This document shows positions 8,582 to 17,097 of a stretch of 26,116 nt of DNA, piece after piece. The notes under the pieces are model-generated. The model was not told where the DNA came from, ran no database searches, and saw only the letters and a list, made by a program, of their open reading frames with translations. The stretch is from a virus. The DNA is taken from IMG/VR virus record IMGVR_UViG_3300042981_000011, positions 1 through 26,116 of that record, one strand, 5' to 3'. A program made the position numbers and the translations under genes. Numbering within the stretch: position 1 is the first letter of the stretch; each line of letters begins with the position of its first letter.

Positions 8582-8798
8582 TTCTATTTCCCCTCATCCT
8601 TGCCAATCTGCGCCCAATAGCTCCGACTCGGCCATTATCACGATTCTTGGCTACAGGGGAGCGTCTACTAGCTACTGTAGCATTCTGACTGGCTATCGCG
8701 CTAGTCGCATTATCTACCATCTGCTGATCTGGATTAGCCATCGCAGCTTGTCTAGCCTGTTCTGACTTAAATCCCCCAGGAATATTAGGATGTGGCAT
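8574..8798 (-). CDS. Unknown small Arg-rich protein
   Basis: 74 residues. It begins MPHPNIPGGFKSEQARQAAM and ends in a basic GAIGRRLARMRGNRNG tail. The middle is S/A/N-rich and probably unstructured. ATG at 8798 coupled to the upstream gene by TAATG. The shared basic C-terminal motif with 8384-8581 suggests both are virion-associated or nucleic-acid-contacting proteins, which is speculative. Confidence 0.5.
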   Translation of the reverse strand: MPHPNIPGGFKSEQARQAAMANPDQQMVDNATSAIASQNATVASRRSPVAKNRDNGRVGAIGRRLARMRGNRNG

Positions 8799-9079
8799 TA
8801 CGCAGTCCTAGAAACCTGTGCCGTCATATAATCAGCAATAGTGGTAGGATCCTCGATATTGCGAATAGCAAATACCTTATCGTTGATGTTCATCTTAGCA
8901 AGAACATCAGCAGTATAGGTGTCTGAATCAAAAGTACTAAGGAAAGTATCCATAGTCGCTACAGTGGTGTAATCCGAAGGATCTGTAAGATCTTCAGTAT
9001 CCCCACCCATATCGGCTACAGCTCGAAGTGAGTTAGTAAAACTCACATCAACAATATCGCCGAACTGTGTCTGAGCCAT
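8798..9079 (-). CDS. Unknown small acidic protein
   Basis: 93 residues, rich in D and T (DMGGDTEDLTDPSDYTTVATMD) with a DVLAKMNINDKVFAIRNIED segment at about 58-77. It lies directly downstream of the portal gene, with one base less than contact between portal stop and this ATG. The acidic composition fits a small head-completion or decoration protein, but no family is recognised. Confidence 0.55.
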   Translation of the reverse strand: MAQTQFGDIVDVSFTNSLRAVADMGGDTEDLTDPSDYTTVATMDTFLSTFDSDTYTADVLAKMNINDKVFAIRNIEDPTTIADYMTAQVSRTA

Positions 9080-11200
9080 TTACATCACCGGTCCCTGCAT
9101 CTGTTGAGGCTGTTCTGCCCCTATTTGCTGTGTTTCATCAGTACCTGCTTCACCAGATGTAATATTATTAGCACCATCTGTAGGAGCAGGCATTCCAGGA
9201 ACAAGACCGAGAGCCATCATATGCTGATTAACATGCTCTTCAAACAAATCTTTCAAACGTTGAGGAAGCTGCTCATACTCTTGACCCTTACGATAATTAT
9301 TATGAATCTGGATATGGATCTGATGGTTATCAAAACTATTAACAGGAACAATAAGTGGAGGAGCAGTAGGCATTCCCATACCATCTACAAGGGGTTGTCC
9401 TGTATTAGGATCAACTAGCATAGCTTCACCTGTAGCAGGATCAATACCCTGAAATGTCTGGAGGTAAGCATTCATATCTTCATCAGTAATAGTACTCATC
9501 TTCATATTCTCACGAGAAGCCTGAGAACTATCAATCTGAACTTCTTCATAAAGCCGCTGCACTCCCCCAACATCCATAAGCTCTAGACCCTTCTCAGGAG
9601 GAATAAATCCCTGAGACATAAGGTCCATAAGCAAAGCCTGTTTAGCAGACTTAGATGTAGGAAGCGCAGAACCAGCTTCTACACGAATATCAGTATTATC
9701 TCTTAGATCAGAACCAGCAAATGACAACACATTAAATTGCTGATCGCGCCCAACTACCTTAACGGTTCTGGGAGCATCCCAATATTGCTTTACATAGCAA
9801 AGAGTTTGATATCCAATTTTCTCGAAACCTTCCTCAATACCTTGGAAAGTAACGGAAAGCATAGATTCATCTTGTTCCTGTAGGAAACTAATAGCTGTAG
9901 CCGCAGTTACCCCAGGTGGAACTTGACCCTTAGAGACTTGATGCTGTCCTGAAATATCTTCGAAATCCAAAAGAAGACGCTCTGTTTCTTGGACAACATA
10001 TGCAGGCAAGTTCTGCAAAGGCAACGGTTGCGGTGGCGGAAAGCCCAATTTATAAAGAATAACTTGACCCGGTTCCGTATTAATCTTAGTTGCATCTACA
10101 GAGCCTTCTGCTGCAAGCAATTGCGGATGAGCCATACGGTTCTTAGCTTCAATCATCTGTCCTCTAGTCCGATTATACTCACGCTGAATCGGAATAAGGT
10201 CATTGATAACTGAATCTGCGTAAAACCGACCATTAGGAATATGGGGGAATTTAACAAAAGGATACTGCTGGTGTATATACGGGTTACCTTCTACAAACTG
10301 AGTAACCGTATCCCCAATAATTGTATACATACCGCCATTAGGCATAAATTCTACATGTCCAGGCTTAACCCATACTTCATAACAAAGAATAGCATTCTTG
10401 CGAAAATCGCCGGCTCCAACTAGCTGCAAGAAGCTATCATTAAGGATATCGTTAGCTTCCATTACATTAGGTTGGGCCTTCAGCCCTGGAAAGTTAACCT
10501 TTACCCATTCAGGAGACTTAGTCTGAATATGAATAATATACGGCTGATCTTCAATATCCTCAGCTAGCATATCAGGAACAAACAAATGAAATGGAGTAAC
10601 CATCTCATAACAGAAATCTCCTGGGTTACCTTCTTTATCCTTCTTAGAAGGGTCCCAGTAAGTTTTCATAAATCCAATACCAGTAGTCAATGACCAAAGC
10701 ATTGTCCTACTAAATGTGGACTTAATCTTCTTTTCTCTATATGTAGCATCCCAAATTTGCTCACCAGCCGTAGCCGCAGCCAAATCTCTATCTTCCCCTG
10801 TAGCAGGAACAATAGTAGCTGTAGGTTTCTGAGCAGTTAGTTTGGAAAGCTCCGTACGAATGATCGGACGAATACGATTGATGACAGGCCTAGCGCGATA
10901 ATATGGAGCGGGGGGAATGTAAAGGCGAACACCAGTAGCAGCACTGCTAGCAGACGAGATAGGAATAACCGCAACATTTTGCTTCCCAATATAAAATGCC
11001 AGATTAATATACCACTGACGTTCAATCTGCTGTCTGATAGTACGGCATCGCATATGAGCAGACTTTGTCCACTCTATTACACGATTTTCAAAGTCCTGCT
11101 GCTTAGAATTTTTAGCAAGCTTCTGTAGCTGCTCGTCACTATACTTATTGTTATCTTCTGTAGCCCCAACTACTGAAGATGATGGTTCAGTGATGCTCAA
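9080..11200 (-). CDS. Portal protein
   Basis: 706 residues, the size range of podovirus-type portals. Recognisable parts are an N-terminal helical segment (IRQQIERQWYINLAFYIGKQNVAVI, about 56-80), the clip/wing region with RPVINRIRPIIRTELSKLTAQKPTA (about 103-127), and the stem-type segment NDLIPIQREYNRTRGQMIEAKN (about 335-356). The Q/M/P-rich tail after about 560 is probably flexible. The start is a TTG supported by a strong GGGAGGAGG site 3 bases upstream; no nearby ATG fits. The large terminase upstream and scaffold/capsid downstream agree with a portal. Confidence 0.85.
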   Translation of the reverse strand: MSITEPSSSVVGATEDNNKYSDEQLQKLAKNSKQQDFENRVIEWTKSAHMRCRTIRQQIERQWYINLAFYIGKQNVAVIPISSASSAATGVRLYIPPAPYYRARPVINRIRPIIRTELSKLTAQKPTATIVPATGEDRDLAAATAGEQIWDATYREKKIKSTFSRTMLWSLTTGIGFMKTYWDPSKKDKEGNPGDFCYEMVTPFHLFVPDMLAEDIEDQPYIIHIQTKSPEWVKVNFPGLKAQPNVMEANDILNDSFLQLVGAGDFRKNAILCYEVWVKPGHVEFMPNGGMYTIIGDTVTQFVEGNPYIHQQYPFVKFPHIPNGRFYADSVINDLIPIQREYNRTRGQMIEAKNRMAHPQLLAAEGSVDATKINTEPGQVILYKLGFPPPQPLPLQNLPAYVVQETERLLLDFEDISGQHQVSKGQVPPGVTAATAISFLQEQDESMLSVTFQGIEEGFEKIGYQTLCYVKQYWDAPRTVKVVGRDQQFNVLSFAGSDLRDNTDIRVEAGSALPTSKSAKQALLMDLMSQGFIPPEKGLELMDVGGVQRLYEEVQIDSSQASRENMKMSTITDEDMNAYLQTFQGIDPATGEAMLVDPNTGQPLVDGMGMPTAPPLIVPVNSFDNHQIHIQIHNNYRKGQEYEQLPQRLKDLFEEHVNQHMMALGLVPGMPAPTDGANNITSGEAGTDETQQIGAEQPQQMQGPVM

Positions 11201-11471
11201 TTACCTCCTCCCTATCAATAAGAACTGAAAGTTCATGGAGTCTACGATACTTCTCCTCTGTGGTATGCCCATCCCACTTAACGTTAGCATCATGAGAGAT
11301 ATTCTCAAACAAATGCATATCATTTGGAGAAATATGCCATGACAATTGCCCAGTAGGGGTATCAATATAGATTACAGGCCAATCCGGCTCATTAGGATCT
11401 ACACCAAATCTAGCATTATACTTAGTTGCAAGAAATCTAACAAGATATGCACGTTCTGTGTAAACATCCAT
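11187..11471 (-). CDS. WDGH-motif small phage protein
   Basis: 94 residues. The core reads WPVIYIDTPTGQLSWHIS (about 31-48) followed by VKWDGHTTEEKYRRLHEL (about 68-85). I recall small phage proteins annotated as WDGH-domain proteins with this IDTPxGQxSWH...WDGHTxxEKYxR pattern; their role is unknown. The ATG at 11471 overlaps the upstream stop as TAATG, and the gene overlaps the portal start by 14 bp. Conserved W, H and D residues hint at a compact ligand- or metal-binding fold, but this is not shown. Confidence 0.65.
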   Translation of the reverse strand: MDVYTERAYLVRFLATKYNARFGVDPNEPDWPVIYIDTPTGQLSWHISPNDMHLFENISHDANVKWDGHTTEEKYRRLHELSVLIDREEVIEHH

Positions 11472-11605
11472 TAGAACCCGTCACCCTTAAGACCAAGCTC
11501 AATTAGAGCATCATCCGGACTATCATAAGCATTTGCAGGGTCCAAACCTTGTGATTCATACCTATCTGCAAGCATTTTAACTACAGAAGCATCATCACCA
11601 GGCAT
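11471..11605 (-). CDS. Unknown 44-residue acidic protein
   Basis: 44 residues beginning MPGDDASVVKMLADRYESQG and ending in LIELGLKGDGF. The frame extends much further upstream, but that part runs antisense-like across the zinc-binding gene in another frame. The ATG at 11605 has AGGGG about 9 bases upstream, inside CCCCTGTAGGGG. Its stop overlaps the WDGH start. Function unknown. Confidence 0.6.
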   Translation of the reverse strand: MPGDDASVVKMLADRYESQGLDPANAYDSPDDALIELGLKGDGF

Positions 11606-11613
11606 TATATAAG

Positions 11614-11625
11614 CCCCTACAGGGG
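11614..11625. repeat. CTGTAG-family dyad in a ribosome-binding region
   Basis: CCCC-TACA-GGGG on the plus strand. On the minus strand its GGGG supplies the Shine-Dalgarno of the 44-aa gene, so folding or protein binding here could affect translation of that gene. Confidence 0.6.
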
Positions 11626-11627
11626 AA

Positions 11628-12128
11628 TTATTCTCCGTCGTTGTCAAAGTCTGTAGCGTCGAAAAGGTCATCGGATCCTTCGACGTCAGTAGGTTCGTCA
11701 GTCTCTGAATTTCCTTCTGTTGATTCAGATTCACTTCGCTTTGTGTTTTCCACAGTTTCAAGAAGACTATTGAAAGACTCATCAGGGCTAGGAGAGACGC
11801 TGTAATCCCCGCCAAATACGCTACGAAGTGCATTATCCACCGTCTTATACTCCGATTCCAACTTCTTATGCTTAATAAGCAGTTCTCGATAAGTATCGTG
11901 AAGCTTATCAAATTCTGCTACAGGGAGAAATCCACTAGCTAGTGCTACTTCAGCAATACATATTGTACAAAAATAGACTGCCCCATACCAATCGAGCTGC
12001 TTACCAAAGTCAATAAACTTACGTTTACTGTCTCCGGCAGAACCACAAAGACAACACTGTCCAGGTGCCTGAATAGGCTTATCGATAGCCTGTACTCGCG
12101 CTGCTGACGCTACAGTGGTATTAATCAT
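11628..12128 (-). CDS. Zinc-binding CxxC pair protein with acidic tail
   Basis: 166 residues. C25/C28 (in a CCLC context) and C54/C57 form a likely zinc site, with a KFIDFGKQLDWYGAVYFC linker between them. A coiled segment follows (DKLHDTYRELLIKHKKLESEY, about 74-94), then a long acidic, Ser/Thr-rich tail from about 125. I recall this CCLCGS..FIDFG..DWYGAVYFC head in other phage hypothetical proteins near the terminase. The start overlaps the upstream stop as ATGA. Role unknown; an adaptor or DNA-mimic-like acidic tail is possible. Confidence 0.65.
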   Translation of the reverse strand: MINTTVASAARVQAIDKPIQAPGQCCLCGSAGDSKRKFIDFGKQLDWYGAVYFCTICIAEVALASGFLPVAEFDKLHDTYRELLIKHKKLESEYKTVDNALRSVFGGDYSVSPSPDESFNSLLETVENTKRSESESTEGNSETDEPTDVEGSDDLFDATDFDNDGE

Positions 12129-12415
12129 CAGTCCCCATAAGTAAACAGTGGGTTATCGCCTTCACTAGAAGAACTGCTATCGCCAGATTCTACAAGATTA
12201 ACTACATCATGCACATTAGAGTGAACACTACCGGAAGGCGTTTCAGAAGGATAACGAACTTCTCGACGAGCAATAAGAGGCTCACGATTCTGAGCCCTAG
12301 CAGACCTATCTTCAGCTTCCTGAAGTTCTACTTCATCAAGAAAACGATTAGTAACTGCTTCTCCGAGAGTAGGGTTAGAAAAGAGTTCCGGGTGAGACTT
12401 AGGAAGTGTAGTCAT
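12128..12415 (-). CDS. Unknown 95-residue acidic protein
   Basis: 95 residues beginning MTTLPKSHPELFSNPTLGEA, with a charged helix around 24-50 (RFLDEVELQEAEDRSARAQN) and a serine-rich, acidic C-terminus (ESGDSSSSSEGDNP). The ATG overlaps the large terminase stop as TAATG, so the two are translationally linked. It may be a small packaging accessory; no family recognised. Confidence 0.55.
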   Translation of the reverse strand: MTTLPKSHPELFSNPTLGEAVTNRFLDEVELQEAEDRSARAQNREPLIARREVRYPSETPSGSVHSNVHDVVNLVESGDSSSSSEGDNPLFTYGD

Positions 12416-13950
12416 TAGTAATCCTCCTCATTAAGTACTACACGAGTCCACTTAGTTTTTTCTGCCATAAGATTTTCCGGATTTAGTCTTGGATCAAAAG
12501 AAGGACCCGGAAGTTTAGCGGCATTACCACCAATCTTAGGCAGTTCAACTTTAGCTTGAGGCAGTTCTGCAGAGGCTTTCAACGTAGGCAGGAATGAAAA
12601 ACAATACCTAGCAGAATCACAAGCGTGGTCATCCTTCTTATGAATCTGGTCATGAGGATTATTTTCCGACTGCTGTTTAGTTGATGCCCAAGTTTTCCAT
12701 CTCAACCGCCCCATCTCTCTAATAAGGTTAGCACAGTTCGCCGTGATAAGCCAGTTCGGTTTACCATCAGCGGCATTATCCAAATACTGATTAACTTTAG
12801 CTACACCAGTTATTACGTCATTGTTGCCAAGAGCCATACCAATACCACGCATAGCATATTCAGTCTGGATAGAAGTTCCTGTAACTGGATTACGCTGTGC
12901 TAGCGCGGGATCACATACCCTAATATCCGGCTGCCTACGCCACATCTTTTCACGAGTCTTAATTACTTCTGCATGGTACTCAATAGTACCTTCTGCTTCA
13001 TAATGCTCAGAGAAGGTGATGATTCGTCCATCCCTGTCTACAGCATGCCACAGCACGGCTGTAGGGTTGTTGAAGCCATGGTCTAGGGACATGTACCACT
13101 TGTAATTGGCAGATCTTAGCTCTGTAGGGTCGATAGGCGGAATAACATGCGTGTCAATACTAAACTTCTTATAAACTCGTCCACCCTTACGAGTGAATTT
13201 ACCGTGCCCACGAACCTTTAGTTCATCCTCGTCAAGGCTTCCCAAATATGTATCTACTTCTTCTTCATCCAGATACGGATTTTCTGTCATATCGACTTCT
13301 ACGACAGCAATGCCAGGATCTCCAGCAATACCAGGATCATAAATCTCAAGCTCAATCCACTCCAAACCTTCAACAGGCGTTAGAGTAAACCATTCTCGAC
13401 CTTTACGGTCGATAAGACGAACTTTATTCTCTTTTCGAATATCCTCAGGGGGTTCCTCGTCATAGTGAACAAAGTCGCGACTAGTACCAGCGAACTTATC
13501 AAGATCCTGGTCATAAGACATTAGCTCAACAAATGATTCATTTTCAAAATTAAGAGTACGTTCCGCAGCATCATAGGCAGTATACCAGGATCCACCTCTA
13601 AGTTGAGATGGAGGTACCCACTGCTTAAGCTGAGGAATAATAATTTTAGATACACCATTAAGAAAGTCAACAGAAATAATACGTCCGGCTACAGGGCGAT
13701 TAGGTGTCTCAAGATACGGATGTCTATGCGTTAGCCACCAAATATCTTCTACAATGCCTGCTGTAGTCTTGCCTGATCTGTTACCACCAATATAAAGACG
13801 TACACGCTTATCAGATGAATGAAATAGCTCTTGCTTTGAATGCGGAGTGTAGGAGTTAATATCGGGGGCATAAGCTACTCTACTTAGCCCATCAGTAAGC
13901 TCCTTAAGAGCTTCCTCTACACTGCTGATTGGTCTAACTTTTTTAGCCAC
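12415..13950 (-). CDS. Terminase large subunit
   Basis: 511 residues. The packaging ATPase domain has Walker A GGNRSGKT (55-62), Walker B-like VHYDEE (161-166) and a TLTPVEG coupling motif (about 189-195). The C-terminal RNase H-like nuclease shows MSLDHGF (D290), RVCDPAL (D347) and KKDDHACDSARYC (about 439-450) as likely metal-binding acidic positions. It cuts and pumps phage DNA through the portal. The GTG start at 13950 overlaps the fibre-like gene upstream by 8 bp and lacks a strong ribosome site. The candidate small subunit is five to six genes upstream, with fibres and the endolysin in between. Confidence 0.92.
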   Translation of the reverse strand: MAKKVRPISSVEEALKELTDGLSRVAYAPDINSYTPHSKQELFHSSDKRVRLYIGGNRSGKTTAGIVEDIWWLTHRHPYLETPNRPVAGRIISVDFLNGVSKIIIPQLKQWVPPSQLRGGSWYTAYDAAERTLNFENESFVELMSYDQDLDKFAGTSRDFVHYDEEPPEDIRKENKVRLIDRKGREWFTLTPVEGLEWIELEIYDPGIAGDPGIAVVEVDMTENPYLDEEEVDTYLGSLDEDELKVRGHGKFTRKGGRVYKKFSIDTHVIPPIDPTELRSANYKWYMSLDHGFNNPTAVLWHAVDRDGRIITFSEHYEAEGTIEYHAEVIKTREKMWRRQPDIRVCDPALAQRNPVTGTSIQTEYAMRGIGMALGNNDVITGVAKVNQYLDNAADGKPNWLITANCANLIREMGRLRWKTWASTKQQSENNPHDQIHKKDDHACDSARYCFSFLPTLKASAELPQAKVELPKIGGNAAKLPGPSFDPRLNPENLMAEKTKWTRVVLNEEDY

Positions 13951-14635
13951 TGAAGTACCAATGTGCTGAGTTATTGTAGTTCAAACCATCAAACCAAATA
14001 TTTTGAGATACTCCATTATTGCTATTAAACACTCTAACCGAGCTAGTACCCGAGCTGCTCATAAAAAATCTCCCGCCTACGTTACCAGCCTTGCCTACAG
14101 AGGATCCTGTAATAGGGCTCAGTCCGATAGTATGTATAAAATCTACATTAGATCTAATACCTTCAGGGACAGGCTTAAACACAGTAAAAGATGTAGCCGC
14201 AGGGATTCCAGCTGTAGTTCTTCTAACTGATCCACGCCAATGACAAAATCCTCGGCTATCAAGAGCAATCTGTAGAGGGATAGTCGGATGCATTTCAAAG
14301 TTAGCATCAGAGATTGCTGTAGATGGAACTGTAACCCATGGAGACATAATTTGCTGTATAGGACGCCAATGCCAACCCCAGTTAGCATCCTTGCAAACTA
14401 GAATATAATTACTTGGCCATGTAATATCTACTCCCCCTACAGGGTCATTTCTAAATACTCTATCCCCAATTTCATAACTACCAGCTTGAGGCAATGCCGC
14501 GCCGGTCGCAATAACTGTAATATCATTACGATTCTCTAGTTTCTGAAAGTTTTCAGTAATATTAGTAACTACATCGGCCATAGAGTCCGACTCATCTGGC
14601 ATAAACATATCGTAGTTCGCTGTATTGGATCCCAT
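13943..14635 (-). CDS. Fibre-like virion protein, paralogue 1
   Basis: 230 residues. The N-terminal module NYDMFMPDESDSMADVVTNI and following NFQKLENR matches in pattern the two genes upstream (polar start, DxxD/V, then a helix with N.N...). The rest is beta-rich with many W, G and S residues and an FHWRGSVRRTT-type strand, ending NNSAHWYFSG. It is probably a short fibre or baseplate-like adhesin whose shared N-terminus docks on the virion. ATG start overlapping the upstream stop as TAATG. Confidence 0.6.
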   Translation of the reverse strand: MGSNTANYDMFMPDESDSMADVVTNITENFQKLENRNDITVIATGAALPQAGSYEIGDRVFRNDPVGGVDITWPSNYILVCKDANWGWHWRPIQQIMSPWVTVPSTAISDANFEMHPTIPLQIALDSRGFCHWRGSVRRTTAGIPAATSFTVFKPVPEGIRSNVDFIHTIGLSPITGSSVGKAGNVGGRFFMSSSGTSSVRVFNSNNGVSQNIWFDGLNYNNSAHWYFSG

Positions 14636-15279
14636 TATTCATACCACCATTCAATACCGTCAAGCATAATAAAATTACCCCCGCCGGCATCTCCCTGGTA
14701 TCTTACACTAATAGCAGTTCTATCCGGACCTGTAGCAGACTTAATTTCGACTACAGCAGAAGCAAAACCACTAGCCGCTGTAATTTGTCCTGTAGATGCT
14801 TGCTGATAAGAAAGTCCACCTACAGGAGCGATATCTACAGGGAGAGCAGTGTCTGTAGTAATTTCATATGTAGTGTTAGTAGCCCAGGCGCCTGCGCCTG
14901 CATCAAATTGAACACCGCCCATTAGAACTACTCTACGAGTTACTTGATTGCGCCTGTATACAAGAGGAAATCCAGTGCGAATAAGCCTAGGAGCTCTAAT
15001 AGGTACTAGTTCCCAGGTATCCCAAGCAGTAGAATGATTCAGGCCTCTAAGCCACGTAGTACCATTCCATACGGCAATACGATCCTCAGAACCCACATGT
15101 TCAGGATCATAAGCTTCAGTACCTTCAGGAACAGTAATACCTGTGAAATCAGCAGGACTCTGATTAAAAGGATTAATCTTATCTGCTACTTCTTGCCAGT
15201 TTTCATTTAGCTGGACAGACTCGTCAACAAGCTCGTCATTAGGAGGGTCAGTGACATAGTTAAAGTTGAAATATGCCAA
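14635..15279 (-). CDS. Fibre-like virion protein, paralogue 2
   Basis: 214 residues. The N-terminus (NFNYVTDPPNDELVDESVQL then NENWQEVADKINPF) is the shared docking module. The remainder is beta-rich and ends in LDGIEWWYE, similar in style to the WYFSG end of paralogue 1. No Met or GTG alternative is near, so the TTG at 15279 is used, with GAGGA 5 bases upstream. A receptor-binding or fibre role is inferred from architecture and from grouping with two similar genes next to the endolysin. Confidence 0.6.
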   Translation of the reverse strand: MAYFNFNYVTDPPNDELVDESVQLNENWQEVADKINPFNQSPADFTGITVPEGTEAYDPEHVGSEDRIAVWNGTTWLRGLNHSTAWDTWELVPIRAPRLIRTGFPLVYRRNQVTRRVVLMGGVQFDAGAGAWATNTTYEITTDTALPVDIAPVGGLSYQQASTGQITAASGFASAVVEIKSATGPDRTAISVRYQGDAGGGNFIMLDGIEWWYE

Positions 15280-15390
15280 CTAATCCTCTTCTTCATTATT
15301 AATTCCTGGTTGACCCAAAAGTATAACGGTAGGACTCCCTACAGGAGGATCAGGTATTTCAACTTCATCTGTAAGTATTCCTCCAGCCAT
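15280..15390 (-). CDS. 36-residue proline-rich ORF between fibre genes
   Basis: The ATG at 15390 has a strong GGAGG about 5 bases upstream. The 36-codon frame ends one base before the TTG of paralogue 2. The peptide reads MAGGILTDEVEIPDPPVGSP then TVILLGQPGINNEEED. Position, spacing and SD argue for translation. It could be a small linker or chaperone for the neighbouring fibres, which is speculation. Confidence 0.6.
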   Translation of the reverse strand: MAGGILTDEVEIPDPPVGSPTVILLGQPGINNEEED

Positions 15391-15398
15391 TACACCTC

Positions 15399-16052
15399 CT
15401 AAGGCGTATCGTTGATGGAATAAAATACGTCATTAAGAGAAAAGTACCTGTCACTCGCGCTAGCTGAGTTTCCACCGTATTTAATATACTCCATACGGTC
15501 ATCTCCGGACCCCTGTTGAGGTACAAAAATCCGGAAACATTGGAAATCGCTGGCGGCGGCATTACCACCGTATACAGTGAAGTACTTCTGACGTACGGGC
15601 AAAATACTGCTAGGCAAAGTTAGAAAATTAACTGTAGTATTGGCAGGGAGCTCTCCACCACTAGTCAAATGAAGTCTTCCACGAAATCTAACAAAACCAT
15701 CTACAGTTACAGAATAAGCAATCCTATTAACATCCTGATCTACACTCCCGTATCCAGTTTCAAAAGTTAGACCAGTAACGGACCACTCATCTACAGAGCA
15801 ATTAACATCTTGCCGGACTGAACCATCGAGATAATTGAAGATAGCCCCAGTATAAGTTTTCCACCACTTAAACCCAGTATCTTTAGGGAGGCTAGATGCC
15901 GAAATACTAGGTTCATCAGTAACCACATACTCTACAAGAGGACGAACTCTATCATCAGCTCTCTGTAGATTATAGTTAAGATCCTGGTCTACGTTAACTA
16001 GCTCATCAGAATTAATTAGGTAAAAGTTCTGAGGATCCGTATAGGAGCCCAT
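15399..16052 (-). CDS. Fibre-like virion protein, paralogue 3
   Basis: 217 residues. The N-terminus (PQNFYLINSDELVNVDQDL then NYNLQRADDRVRPLVEYVV) carries the clearest version of the docking module, DELV.V..DLN.N...D.RV. This pattern occurs in actinophage minor tail and fibre proteins as I recall them. The C-terminal body is beta-rich (VDGFVRFRGRLHLTSGGELP), with strands like those of the other two. ATG start coupled to the endolysin stop. Confidence 0.6.
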   Translation of the reverse strand: MGSYTDPQNFYLINSDELVNVDQDLNYNLQRADDRVRPLVEYVVTDEPSISASSLPKDTGFKWWKTYTGAIFNYLDGSVRQDVNCSVDEWSVTGLTFETGYGSVDQDVNRIAYSVTVDGFVRFRGRLHLTSGGELPANTTVNFLTLPSSILPVRQKYFTVYGGNAAASDFQCFRIFVPQQGSGDDRMEYIKYGGNSASASDRYFSLNDVFYSINDTP

Positions 16053-16873
16053 TAGCTGAGTCCAAGATGCTTCATAACAATATCAAGCTTCTTATTAGCC
16101 TGTGCAGCTTGTTCAGCTGCATAGCGAAGCATACTTTCAGGTTCCCAATAGGCATTAGCATCTGAAGTATGGGTTCCAGGCTTCTTCATAGAATCTGTAT
16201 TCCAAACCTCCTTATAAGTCTTAGACTTAGGAGCAGGATTATCTTCCGAATCAGGAGTACTCACAGGCTTAGGTCCCTTCACAAATCGAGCCTTAATATC
16301 TCTGCGCACTTCATCCATATTCATCATCTTACCTGGTGCATAACCAGGATCCCATTTGCCCGGCTGAGCCTCCCCATGGCCAATTTCTGAATATTCATTC
16401 CAGCCATGGAAATCGTTAATCGCGCAGCTAAGAAGAATAGCCGAATCATACTGAGCTGTAGTCATTAGATGATTACCTGAGTACCAAATCTCAGCACCAT
16501 AGAAATGGCGATTAAAATCAGTATTGGCTTCATTGTCTACAGGAGGATCCTTCTCCTCAATAACAGCATCCAACACATCATCATCACCAAGACCAGCGTG
16601 ATTAGCGCGACCCCAACCAATAAGCCACACAATACCGTCTTGAGCAATACCAAAATGACAAAGAGGACCAGGAAGGCTGGAATAACCCTTACGAAGAAGC
16701 ATCCGTTGGTCATCACTATCAGAACCTGTGTGATGCCACATAAATCCATTTACAGGTCCCCAAGGGCCCTTACTGTTACGATTGTGAGTTTCCCAATCTC
16801 CATATTCCTTATACTTAACTCCCCACTTCTTAAGCTGGGATATAAGCTGTGTAGGGGTCATAGGTGTAGACAT
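16052..16873 (-). CDS. Endolysin, N-acetylmuramoyl-L-alanine amidase (Amidase_2/PGRP fold)
   Basis: 273 residues. The zinc amidase domain spans about 1-200. FMWHHTG gives H47/H48, CHFGIAQDG follows at 72-80, then NHAGLG (91-96), AEIWYSG (127-133) and the closing IGHGEAQPGKWDPG (164-177), with H166 and the D175/K173 region typical of this family. It would cut the bond between muramic acid and the stem peptide. From about 200 there is a Pro/Ser linker, then a short basic helix (about 248-270) that may aid cell-wall targeting. ATG start with CGGAGG upstream. Confidence 0.87.
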   Translation of the reverse strand: MSTPMTPTQLISQLKKWGVKYKEYGDWETHNRNSKGPWGPVNGFMWHHTGSDSDDQRMLLRKGYSSLPGPLCHFGIAQDGIVWLIGWGRANHAGLGDDDVLDAVIEEKDPPVDNEANTDFNRHFYGAEIWYSGNHLMTTAQYDSAILLSCAINDFHGWNEYSEIGHGEAQPGKWDPGYAPGKMMNMDEVRRDIKARFVKGPKPVSTPDSEDNPAPKSKTYKEVWNTDSMKKPGTHTSDANAYWEPESMLRYAAEQAAQANKKLDIVMKHLGLS

Positions 16874-17097
16874 TAACCAACCTCCGGAAGTGTCTTAACT
16901 GGACGTCCAAAGAACTGTTCGCGCTCAATTACCGTCTGATCGTAATTGTCAAGACAACGAGCGAGATAATTAGCCAGAATATAATCTGGAGTCCCGGACG
17001 CATTCTCGCGACTGTGACGATTAATTAGAGCTGCTAGCTCCCTACGAAAATTTAGTTCTTCCTGGACAGGTTCTGATACTTTAATGTGTGGGGCCAC
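16873..17097 (-). CDS. Small conserved phage protein (TPDYILA family)
   Basis: 74 residues from a GTG abutting the upstream stop. The core RHSRENASGTPDYILANYLA followed by RCLDNYDQTVIEREQFFGR resembles short helical proteins I recall from actinophages and their prophages, of unknown role. Two helices joined by the SGTPDYIL turn are likely. It sits between the endolysin and a virion-type protein, so it is probably a late-expressed accessory. Confidence 0.6.
   Translation of the reverse strand: MAPHIKVSEPVQEELNFRRELAALINRHSRENASGTPDYILANYLARCLDNYDQTVIEREQFFGRPVKTLPEVG

Noticed and set aside
11606-11911. N-terminal extension of the 44-residue gene to 146 residues
   Set aside because: It overlaps the zinc-binding gene in another frame over about 280 bases. 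The ATG at 11605 has a ribosome site and the extension reads like shadow sequence.
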